From Cladorhizidae sp. MBARI D1340-BT2 (Eukaryota > Porifera > Demospongiae > Poecilosclerida > Cladorhizidae), in assembly GCA_028752905.1 (NCBI GenBank), contig JAQNBH010000009.1, positions 32,221,442 to 32,285,441 of the forward strand: a stretch of DNA of 64,000 nucleotides, in the 5' to 3' direction. Below are positions 43,846 to 56,000 of the stretch, piece by piece. The translations under genes were made by a program, and so were the position numbers. How positions within the stretch are numbered: position 1 is the stretch's first letter; every line of letters begins with the position of its first letter. Under the pieces are notes generated by a model, which saw only the letters and a program-made list of their open reading frames with translations, was not told the origin of the DNA and did not search any database.

Positions 43846-43995
43846 TGGTGGTATTCCAGGGCTAGAGATAGTGCCATGTGTCCCGGGAATCCCAAGATGT
43901 GTTAGACAACTGGGTATCTCTCATGTATTCCACTTGAGTTCAGCCATGATCATGCTAATGTCTGTCTATCTTCTGCGCTTTTGTCTATGTTGTAG
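43846..43995 (+). promoter_or_regulatory. Unique 3' end of the giant intron with splice acceptor
   Basis: Non-repetitive intron sequence after the satellite. It ends in a T/C-rich stretch (ATCTTCTGCGCTTTTGTC) and TTGTAG at 43990-43995, a good 3' splice site. An identical copy lies 5,965 bp upstream. Confidence 0.8.
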
Positions 43996-44052
43996 TCTCT
44001 GCAAGAAGCACGAGGATCAAGATCCGCTGCATTCTTCAAGTCCATATGCTAA
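43996..44052 (+). CDS. PIGS: PIGS exon a (KIRC segment)
   Basis: 57-bp exon between TTGTAG and the strong donor GTAAGT. The first two bases complete a codon from the upstream exon and the last base begins the next codon. The reading is SARSTRIKIRCILQVHML; STRIKIRC aligns with human KYKMKIKC. The other two frames give no PIG-S similarity (one ends in a stop). The upstream exon is not in the window, so the preceding intron is at least 43,995 bp. Confidence 0.85.
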   Translation, partial: SLQEARGSRSAAFFKSIC

Positions 44053-47000
44053 GTAAGTACATGAAATACATTGCAAGTTCCTTGTTCAGCTACTTCCTCA
44101 GATGCCAGCTTCCCTCTGTGACATTTAGTCTGGATGCAGTCTTAGTTTGGGTGCAGTCTTAGTTTGGATGCAGTCTTAGTTTGGATGCAGTCTTAGTTTG
44201 GATGCAGTCTTAGTTTGGATGCAGTCTTAGTTTGGATGCAGTCTTAGTTTGGATGCAGTCTTAGTTTGGATGCAGTCTTAGTTTGGATACAGTCTTAGTT
44301 TGGGTGCAGTCTTAGTTTGGATGCAGTCTTAGTTTGGATACAGTCTTAGTTTGGATGCAGTCTTAGTTTAGGTGCAGTCTTAGTTTGGATGCAGTCTTAG
44401 TTTGGATACAGTCTTAGTTTGGGTGCAGTCTTAGTTTGGATGCAGTCTTAGTTTGGATACAGTCTTAGTTTGGGTGCAGTCTTAGTTTGGATGAAGTCTT
44501 AGTTTTGATGCAGTCTTAGTTTTGATGCAGTCTTAGTTTGTTTGGGTTCAGTCTTAGTTTGGGTGCAGTCTTAGTTTGGGTGCAGTCTTAGTTTGGGTGC
44601 AGTCTTAGTTTGGGTGCAGTCTTAGTTTGGGTGCAGTCTTAGTTTGGGTGCAGTCTTAGTTTGGATGCAGTCTTAGTTTGGGTGCAGTCTTAGTTTGGGT
44701 GCAGTCTTAGTTTGGATGCAGTCTTAGTTTGGGTGCAGTCTTAGTTTGGATGCAGTCTTAGTTTGGATGCAGTCTTAGTTTGGGTGCAGTCTTAGTTTGG
44801 ATGCAGTCTTAGTTTGGGTGCAGTCTTAGTTTGGATGCAGTCTTAGTTTGGGTGCAGTCTTAGTTTGGATGCAGTCTTAGTTTGGGTGCAGTCTTAGTTT
44901 GGATGCAGTCTTAGTTTGGCTGCAGTCTTAGTTTGGATGCAGTCTTAGTTTGGGTGCAGTCTTAGTTTGGATGCAGTCTTAGTTTGGATGCAGTCTTAGT
45001 TTGGGTGCAGTCTTAGTTTGGATGCAATCTTAGTTTGGGTGCAGTCTTAGTTTGGATGCAATCTTAGTTTGGGTGCAGTCTTAGTTTGGGTGCAGTCTTA
45101 GTTTGGATGCAATCTTAGTTTGGGTGCAGTCTTAGTTTGGGTGCAGTCTTAGTTTGGATGCAGTCTTAGTTTGGATGCAGTCTTAGTTTGGATGCAGTCT
45201 TAGTTTGGATGCAGTCTTAGTTTAGGTGCAGTCTTAGTTTGGCTGCAGTCTTAGTTTGGGTGCAGTCTTAGTTTGGGTGCAGTCTTAGTTTGGATGCAAT
45301 CTTAGTTTGGGTGCAGTCTTAGTTTGGGTGCAGTCTTAGTTTGGATGCAGTCTTAGTTTGGATGCAGTCTTAGTTTGGATGCAGTCTTAGTTTGGATGCA
45401 GTCTTAGTTTGGATGCAGTCTTAGTTTGGGTGCAGTCTTAGTTTGGATGCAGTCTTAGTTTGGATGCAGTCTTAGTTTGGATGCAGTCTTAGTTTAGGTG
45501 CAGTCTTAGTTTGGCTGCAGTCTTAGTTTGGATGCAGTCTTAGTTTGGGTGCAGTCTTAGTTTGGATGCAATCTTAGTTTGGGTGCAGTCTTAGTTTGGG
45601 TGCAGTCTTAGTTTGGGTGCAGTCTTAGTTTGGATGCAGTCTTAGTTTGGATGCAGTCTTAGTTTGGGTGCAGTCTTAGTTTGGATGCAGTCTTAGTTTA
45701 GGTGCAGTCTTAGTTTGGGTGCAGTCTTAGTTTGGATACAGTCTTAGTTTGGATGCAGTCTTAGTTTGGATGCAGTCTTAGTTTGGGTGCAGTCTTAGTT
45801 TGGATGCAGTCTTAGTTTGGATGCAGTCTTAGTTTGGATGCAGTCTTAGTTTGGATACAGTCTTAGTTTAGGTGCAGTCTTAGTTTAGGTGAGTCTTAGT
45901 TTGGGTGCAGTCTTAGTTTGGATACAGTCTTAGTTTGGGTGCAGTCTTAGTTTAGGCGAGTCTTAGTTTGGGTGCAGTCTTAGTTTGGATACAGTCTCTT
46001 AGTTTGGTGCAGTCTTAGTTTGGATGCAGTCTTAGTTTAGGTGCAGTCTTAGTTTAGGTGAGTCTTAGTTTGGGTGCAGTCTTAGTTTGGATACAGTCTT
46101 GGTTTGGGTGCAGTGTTAGTTTGGATACAGTCTTAGTTTGGGTGCAGTGTTAGTTTGGATGCAGTCTTAGTTTGGATGCAGTCTTAGTTTGGATGCAGTC
46201 TTAGTTTAGGTGCAGTCTTAGTTTAGGTGAGTCTTAGTTTGGGTGCAGTCTTAGTTTGGATACAGTCTTAGTTTGGGTGCAGTCTTAGTTTAGGTGCAGT
46301 CTTAGTTTGATTGCAGTTTTAGTTTGGATGCCGTCTTAATTTGGGGGAAGTCTTAGTTTGGATGCAGTCTTAGTTTGGGTGCAGTCTTAGTTTGGATGCA
46401 GTCTTAGTTTGGATGCAGTCTTAGTTTGGATGCAGTCTTAGTTTGGGTGCAGTCTTAGTTTGGGTGCAGTCTTAGTTTGGATGCAGTCTTAGTTTGATTA
46501 CAGTTTTAATTTGAGTGCAGTCTTAGTTTGGGTTCAGTCTTAGTTTGGGTGCAGTCTTAGTTTGGATGCAGTCTTAGTTTGGATGCAGTCTTAGTTTGAT
46601 TACAGTTTTAATTTGAGTGCAGTCTTAGTTTGGGTTCAGTCTTAGTTTGGATGCAGTCTTAGTTTGGGTGCAGTCTTAGTTTGGATGCAGTCTTAGTTTG
46701 GATGCAGTCTTAGTTTGGGTGCAGTCTTAGTTTGGGTGCAGTCTTAGTTTGGATGCAGTCTTAGTTTGGATGCAGTCTTAGTTTGGATGCAGTCTTAGTT
46801 TGGATGCAGTCTTAGTTTAGGTGCAGTCTTAGTTTGGGTGCAGTCTTAGTTTGGATACAGTCTTAGTTTTGGTGCAGTCTTAGTTTGGATGCAGTCTTAG
46901 TTTGGATGCAGTCTTAGTTTGGATGCAGTCTTAGTTTGGGTGCAGTCTTAGTTTGGGTGCAGTCTTAGTTTGGATGCAGTCTTAGTTTGGATGCAGTCTT

Positions 47001-50000
47001 AGTTTGGATGCAGTCTTAGTTTGGATGCAGTCTTAGTTTGGATGCAGTCTTAGTTTAGGTGCAGTCTTAGTTTGGATGCAGTCTTAGTTTGGGTGCAGTC
47101 TTAGTTTGGGTGCAGTCTTAGTTTGGATGCAGTCTTAGTTTGGGTGCAATCTTAGTCTGGATGCAGTCTTAGTTTAGGTGCAGTCTTAGTTTAGGTGCAG
47201 TCTTAGTTTGGATGCAGTCTTAGTTTGGGTGCAGTCTTAGTTTGGATGCAGTCTTAGTTTAGGTGCAGTCTTAGTTTGGATACAGTGTTAGTTTGGGTGC
47301 AGTCTTAGTTTGGGTGCAGTCTTAGTTTGGGTGCGGTCTTAGTTTGGGTGCAGTCTTAGTTTGATTGCAGTTTTGGGTGCAGTCTTAGTTTGGGTTCAGT
47401 CTTAGTTTGGGTGCGGTCTTAGTTTGGGTTCAGTCTTAGTTTGGTGCAGTCTTAGTTTGGGTGCAGTCTTAGTTTGGATGTAGTCGTGCAGTCTTAGTTT
47501 AGGTGCAGTCTCTTAGTTTGATTGCAGTTTTGGATGCAGTCTTAGTTTGGGTGCAGTCTTAGTTTGATTGCAGTTTTGGATGCAGTCTTAGTTTGGATGC
47601 AGTCTTAGTTTGGATGCAGTCTTAGATTAGGTGCAGTCTTAGTTTGGGTGCAGTCTTAGTTTGGGTGCAGTCTTAATTTAGTTACTGTCTTATACGGCTT
47701 TCTAGTGGTAATTATATTTCTGGTTCAGTCAACATGGATGAAGTCTTAACCTTGCCAGGTAAACACTCCTGTCCTCTGTAGGCAGGTAAACACCCCAGGC
47801 CACGTGTAATATAAAAACTTGGGCAATAAAAAAATATGTGTATTTTTTAATAGAACATAAAATTAGTCAGTACGGATCAGAGGCTATCAAATTAACAAGT
47901 AACACCCGGTAATGGTGTGTAGAGGCTTAACTCTTTAAATCCACCCACACATAGTTTTTGGCTATACAGACATGCTTGATGATTACTTTGCTGAGTCAGC
48001 CAACCTAAAGAAGTCACTCGAAGCAATCCTTCTCTACCGGTTGGTGAATCGTGAAAGGTAGTGCTAAGGTAGCGAGAGTAGTACTAGTTGTAGCTGTGGT
48101 AGCAAGCTAGTTGTAGCTGTGGTAGCAAGAGTAGTTCTAGTTGTAGCTGTGGTAGCAAGAGTAGTGCTAGTTGTAGCTGTGGTAGCAAGAGTAGTGCTAG
48201 TTGTAGCTAAGGTAGCAAGAGTAGTTCTAGTTGTAGCTGTGGTAGCAAGAGTAGTGCTAGTTGTAGCTAAGGTAGCAAGAGTAGTTCTAGTTGTAGCTGT
48301 GGTAGCAAGAGTAGTGCTAGTTGTAGCTGTGGTAGCAAGAGTAGTGCTAGTTGTAGCTAAGGTAGCAAGAGTAGTTCTAGTTGTAGCTGTGGTAGCAAGC
48401 TAGTTGTAGCTAAGGTAGCAAGAGTAGTGCTAGTTGTAGCTAAGGTAGCAAGAGTAGTGCTAGTTGTAGCTGTGGTAGCAAGAGTAGTGCTAGTTGTAGG
48501 TATGGCAAGAGTAGTAGAGTAGCAGTAAGATGATGTGTGCTGCACTGACGTACTTAGCAGTCCCTCAGTTTCGACAACTTGAATGCTGCCTTCAGCATGT
48601 TCCAAGTGATTTGATTTTGCTGTTCTGTTTGTCATTATTGTTATTGTTGCTGTTGCTGTTGCTTTAGATTCTGAGATACAGTCAACGTTGATGTCGCACT
48701 TACTGTCAGACAGCCCTGAAGGTATACTGTAATCCAGTCCTTGATCTGCATCAATTATTTACCCTGTGCCATTTTCTAGACTTCTCTAGTCACGTGTCAA
48801 AGATATTGCCATCAGCACTAGGGCACTATTATGTCATCCTCATACCAGCCCACGTATTGCCTGAGGGAAGAGAGGAAGAGGAAGCCCCCCGACAGTTTGA
48901 GTGGCAAGATCAACCAGTTTTTGTTAGCCACTACAGACACTCCTTTGTCACTTTTTCCAAACAAAATGGTAATGATATCCTAGCCATGAGGTTCACTCTT
49001 ATTAGTAATGATATCCTAGCATGAGGTTCGCTCTTATTAGTAATGATATCCTAGCCATGAGGTTCACTCTTATTAGTAATGATATCCTAGCCATGAGGTT
49101 CACTCTTATTAGTAATGATATCCTAGCCATGAGGTTCACTCTTATTAGTAATGATATCCTAGCCATGAGGTTCACTCTTATTAGCAATGATATCCTAGCC
49201 ATGAGGTTCACTCTTATTAGTAATGATATCCTAGCCATGAGGTTCACTCTTATTAGCAATGATATCCTAGCCATGAGGTTCACTCTTATTAGTAATGATA
49301 TCCTAGCCATGAGGTTCACTCTTATTAGTAATGATATCCTAGCCATGAGGTTCACTCTTATTAGTAATGATATCCTAGCCATGAGGTTCACTCTTATTAG
49401 TAATGATATCCTAGCCATGAGGTTCACTCTTATTAGTAATGATATCCTAGCCATGAGGTTCACTCTTATTAGTAATGATATCCTAGCCATGAGGTTCACT
49501 CTTATTAGTAATGATATCCTAGCCATGAGGTTCACTCTTATTAGTAATGATATCCTAGCCATGAGGTTCACTCTTATTAGTAATGATATCCTAGCCATGA
49601 GGTTCACTCTTATTAGTAATGATATCCTAGCCATGAGGTTCACTCTTATTAGTAATGATATCCTAGCCATGAGGTTCACTCTTATTAGTAATGATATCCT
49701 AGCCATGAGGTTCACTCTTATTAGTAATGATATCCTAGCCATGAGGTTCACTCTTATTAGTAATGATATCCTAGCCATGAGGTTCACTCTTATTAGTAAT
49801 GATATCCTAGCCATGAGGTTCACTCTTATTAGTAATGCCATGAGGTTCACTCTTATTAGTAATGATATCCTAGCCATGAGGTTCACTCTTATTAGTAATG
49901 ATATCCTAGCCATGAGGTTCACTCTTATTAGTAATGATATCCTAGCCATGAGGTTCACTCTTATTAGCAATGATATCCTAGCCATGAGGTTCACTCTTAT

Positions 50001-53000
50001 TAGTAATGATATCCTAGCCATGAGGTTCACTCTTATTAGTAATGATATCCTAGCCATGAGGTTCACTCTTATTAGTAATGATATCCTAGCCATGAGGTTC
50101 ACTCTTATTAGTAATGATATCCTAGCCATGAGGTTCACTCTTACTAGTAATGATATCCTAGCCGTGAGGTTCACTCTTATTAGTAATGATATCCTAGCCA
50201 TGAGGTTCACTCTTATTAGTAATGATATCCTAGCCATGAGGTTCACTCTTATTAGTAATTATATCCTAGCCATGAGGTTCACTCTTATTAGTAATGATAT
50301 CCTAGCCATGAGGTTCACTCTTATTAGTAATGATATCCTAGCCATGAGGTTCACTCTTATTAGTAATGATATCCTAGCCATGAGGTTCACTCTTATTAGT
50401 AATGATATCCTAGCCATGAGGTTCACTCTTATTAGTAATGATATCCTAGCCATGAGGTTCACTCTTATTAGTAATGATATCCTAGCCATGAGGTTCACTC
50501 TTATTAGTAATGATATCCTAGCCATGAGGTTCACTCTTATTAGTAATGATATCCTAGCCTTGAGGTTCACTCTTATTAGCAATAGTAAGCTACTAGGGTT
50601 TCCAGCTAAGCTACTTACATGACAGCTGTCTAGGTTTGGTCCCAAGAAGGAAATCCACAAATGGAAATATTCATTAGCTATTAAGGGGGACCATAATCAT
50701 AAACTAGTAGGTGTTAAAAAAATGTGTGGTTACCACTTTAGCTCCATAGATTAACTTCATGGTATGGACTTGATATTATAGCTCACAAGATAGGTCTCTC
50801 TGTGTGCTCTCTTGATACTAACACATTTTTCATAGGTATAAATATACACCAGTTACTGGAGCTAAAGTGGGGGTACCTCAAAACCTGAGTGCCTGATTTC
50901 TCAGAATAAATATCGCCAAGTGCTAGAGAGCTAGAATTAGTACCACACGCTTGACCACGTACTTAAGTTTTAGTGCCTAATGAAAAAGTCCTCGTAGCCA
51001 CTGGTGCTAATTTCAGTTATGTAGCACTTGGCAATCTGTCAGAGAAATCAGGCATTCGGGTGTTGAGGTACCCCCACTTTAGCTCCAGTAACTTGGGAGC
51101 TATGAATAATGTTTTAGTATCCACACAGAGAGACCTATCTTTTGAGAAGTTCAAGGGTTTTTTAACACCTACTATATAGTTGATGGTTTCCCAAGTTTCA
51201 AAGTGGTCACAGCTTAGGCTAGTTACCAACTTACTGTACTGTATGTGCTAGGCTAGCTAGTTATGTTGCTGCTTTCAATGGAGTGATTGGGTGCTATGTT
51301 GGACCAAAGAAGGAAGTGTATTACTACCAAGCTAGCTACTAGTTTCTAGAAAACAATATGTTCAACCAATATATAATACATATGTTCACCCAATATTTAA
51401 TACATATGTTCACCCAATATTTATTCACCTAATATATGTTTACCCAATATATAATGCATATATGTTCACCCAATATTTAATACATATGTTCACCCAATAT
51501 ATAATTCATATGTTCACCCAATATATAATACATATGTTTACCCAATATATAATGCATATATGTTCACCCAATATTTAATACATATGTTCACCCAATATAT
51601 AATACATATGTTCACCCAATATTTAATACATATGTTCACCAAATATTTATTCACCCAATATATGTTCACCCAATATATAATACATAATTATGTTCACCCA
51701 ATATATAATACATGTTCACCCAATATATAATACATATGTTCACCCAATATATAATACATATGTTTACCCAATATATAATACATATGTTCACCCAATATAT
51801 AATGCATATGTTCACCCAATATATAATGCATATGTTTACCCAATATTTAATACATATGTTCACCCAATATATAGTACATATGTTTACCCAATATATAATA
51901 AATATGTCCACCCAATATATAATACATATGTTCACCCAATATTTAATGCATATGTTCACCCAATATTTAATACATATGTTCACCCAATATTTAATACATA
52001 TGTTCACCCAATATATAATACATATGTTTACCCAATATTTAATACATGTTCACCCAATATTTAATACATATGTTCACCCAATATATAATACATATATGTT
52101 CAACCAATATTTAATACATATGTTCGCCCAATATATAATGCATATGTTCAACCAATATTTAATACATATGTTCGCCCAATATATAATGCATATGTTCACC
52201 CAATATTTAATGCATATGTTAACCCAATATATAATACATATGTTCACCCAATATTTAATACATATGTTCACCCAATATTTAATACATATGTTCACCCAAT
52301 ATATAATACATATGTTCACCCAATATATAATACATATGTTCACCCAATATTTAATGCATATGTTCACCCAATATTTAATACATATGTTCACCCAATATTT
52401 AATACATATGTTCACCCAATATATAATACATATGTTCACCCAATATATAATACATATGTTTACCCAATATTTAATACATATGTTCACCCAATATATAATA
52501 CATATGTTCACCCAATATATAATACATATGTTCACCCAATATATAATACATATGTTTACCCAATATATAATACATATGTTCACCCAATATTTAATACATA
52601 TGTTCCCCCAATATTTATACATATGTTCACCCAATATATAATGCATATGTTCCCCCAATATTTATACATATGTTCACCCAATATATAATACATATGTTCA
52701 CCCAATATATAATACATATGTTTACCCAATATATAATACATATGTTCACCCAATATATAATACATATGTTCACCCAATATATAATAATATGTTCACCCAA
52801 TATTTAATGCATATGTTAACCCAATATATAATACATAATTATGTTCACCCAATATATAATACATATGTTCACCCAATATTTAATGCATATGTTCACCCAA
52901 TATTTAATACATATGTTTACCCAATATATAATGCATATGTTCACCCAATATATAATACATGTTCACCCAATATTTAATGCATATGTTAACCCAATATATA

Positions 53001-56000
53001 ATACATATGTTCACCCAATATATAATACATAATTATGTTCACCCAATATTTAATACATATGTTCACCCAATATTTAATACATATGTTCACCCAATATTTA
53101 ATACATATGTTCACCCAATATATAATACATAATTATGTTCACTCAATATATAATACATATGTTCACCCAATATTTAATGCATATGTTCACCCAATATTTA
53201 ATACATATGTTCACCCAATATTTAATACATATGTTCACCCAATATATAATACATATGTTCAACCAATATTTAATACATATGTATCACCCAATATATAATA
53301 TATAATACATATGTTTACCCAATATTTAATACATCTGTTCACCCAATATTTAATACATATGTTCACCCAATATATAATACATATGTTCACCCAATATATA
53401 ATACATATGTTCACCCAATATTTAATACATATGTTCACCCAATATTTAATACAATGTTCGTCCAATATTTAATACATATATTCACCCAATATTTAATACA
53501 ATGTTCGTCCAATATATAATACATATGCTCACCCAATATTTAATGCATATGTTCATCCAATATATTGTTCACCCAATATATAATACATATGTTCACCCAA
53601 TATTTAATACATATATTAACTCAATATTTAATACATATGTTCACCCAATATTTAATACAATGTTCGTCCAATATTTAATGCATATGTTCACCCAATATTT
53701 AATACATATGTTCACCCAATATTTAATACATATGCTCACCCAATATTTAATGCATATGTTCACCCAATATTTAATACATATGTTCACCCAATATATAATA
53801 CATATGCTCACCCAATATTTAATGCATATGTTCATCCAATATATTGTTCACCCAATATACAATACATATGTTCACCCAATATTTAATACATATATTAACT
53901 CAATATTTAATACATATGTTTACCCAATATATAATACATATGCTCACCCAATATTTAATGCATATGTTCATCCAATATATTGTTCACCCAATATATAATA
54001 CATATGTTCACCCAATATTTAATACATATATTAACTCAATATTTAATACATATGTTTACCCAATATTTAATACATATGTTCGCCCAATATTTATCACCCA
54101 ATATTTAATATGTTCACCCAATATTTAATACATATGTTCGCCCAATATTTATTCACCCAATATATAATGCATATATTCACCCAATATTTGTTCCCCCAAT
54201 ATTTAATACATATGTTCACTCAATATTCAATACCTACATGTATTAAGCAACTGACACTTGCCTAATACCTTGCAAGTATGCTACTAATGGCAATATCTTG
54301 TTCTGTTCTTTCTTCAGACATATTGCCTTCTATGCTGAATGTCTTCAAGGTGATCAAGAATGTGTATGAAGGTCGTAAGCAGTTAGAAAAGAGCTTGAAG
54401 ACTGTCGTGGGCTCAGGCCAAGACCGAGTTAGTCATTGCCTGTGCCCTACTGCTGACTTGACTGCATGACCTGCTCTGGTTATTTCTGTATAGTGCTCAT
54501 CAGTTGCCAAATAAGTCCTCATTGCCATGGTAGCTGTAATTGTCCATATAGCCATAATAACTGTAAATATGTCCTTATAGTCATAGTCATGACAACTGAA
54601 AGCCCTCATATCCATGGCAACTGTAAAATGCTCTCAATAGCTATCTATAAAAATGTCCATACATCCATGGTAACTTCTTGTAACTGTGGTAACTTTAATG
54701 AGAGGAGATTGCAGTCAGTTAGCACAATTGCATTGTTGTGTCCAATCTTATATTCTAGTAATGATGTTATCCATGTGCAACCAGGTTGATGCTGACAGTA
54801 TGCGGCAGTTTAGAGCTTCTCAAGGTAAGCCACATTCTGTATATCGTGTCAATTAATTTACATGTTGACACTAATTGCTTTCTATTAATGAATGTGTGTT
54901 GTGCATGCATGGTACCTAATGGTTAATTATTGGTATATTGGTGCCCCCACATGATGGAGGGTGCTCCCACATGGTGGAGGGTACTCCCACGTGGTGGTGG
55001 GTGCTCCCACATGGTGGCAGGTGCCCCCACATTATACATAAAAGCTTACAAATTGACAGTCGCAAATTGTACTGAAGCGTGGTCATTGTCTAAGAGCTTA
55101 TAGATCACTTTATTGACTACTAATGTTCAGCTTTGCTCGACTCTGGCTCTGTACCATGTCACTGTGTAGTACTTGTTATCCTGTGCCATTCCTGCAATGC
55201 TTAGCAGGGTGAAGTCATGGACTCCATCCGAAGGTGATGGGTTCTCCCACATGGTGGCAGGTGCTTCCACATGGTGGTGGGTGCTCCCACATGGTGGTGG
55301 GTGCTCCCACATGGTGGCAGGTGCTCCCACATGATGGAGGTTGCTCCCACATGGTGGCAGGTGCTCCCACATGGTGGCAGGTGCTTCCACATGGTGGTGG
55401 GTGCTCCCACATGGTGTGGGTGCTCTCACATGGTGGTGGGTGCTCTCACATGGTGGCAGGTGCTTCCACATGGTGGTGGGTTCTCCCACATGGTGGCAGG
55501 TGCTTCCACATGGTGGTGGGTGCCCCCACATGATGGCAAGTGCTCCCCCATGGTGGTGGGTGCTCTCACATGGTGGAGGGTGCTCCCACATGGTGGAGGG
55601 TACTCCCACGTGGTGGTGGGTGCTCCACATGGTGGTGGGTGCTCCCACATGGTGGCAGGTGCCCCCACATGATGGAGGTTGCTCCCACATGGTGGCAGGT
55701 GCTTCCACATGGTGGTGGGTGCCCCCACATGATGGCAAGTGCTCCCCCATGGTGGTGGGTGCTCCCACATGGTGGCAGGTGCCCCCACATGATGGAGGGT
55801 GCTCCCACATGGTGGAGGGTACTCCCACGTGGTGGTGGGTGCTCCCACATGGTGGCAGGTGCCCCCACATTATACATAAAAGCTTGAATTTGGTACAAAT
55901 TGACAGTCGCAAATTGTACTGAAGCGTGGTCATTGTCTAAGAGCTTATAGATCACTTTATTGACTACTAATGTTCAGCTTTGCTCGACTCTGGCTCTGTA

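Noticed and set aside
48577..48613. 37-bp micro-exon (FDNLNAAFSMFQ-like reading)
   Set aside because: Phases can be made to fit, but the donor is weak and the following intron would be about 55 bp. The stretch more likely precedes the branch point of the T-rich acceptor.
49002..50622. 533- and 414-codon open frames over the 36-bp array, on opposite strands
   Set aside because: Both are exact repeats of a 12-residue unit caused by a period divisible by three. They sit within an intron between PIGS exons, and open frames on both strands argue against coding.
51666..54128. Open frames of up to 309 codons in the 24-bp A+T-rich array
   Set aside because: Period 24 keeps frames open. The predicted peptides are a single repeated octamer in competing frames and strands.
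54466..54789. 107-codon frame in the intron between exons d and e
   Set aside because: It crosses the intron in a frame different from both flanking exons. The intron boundaries restore PIG-S phase exactly.
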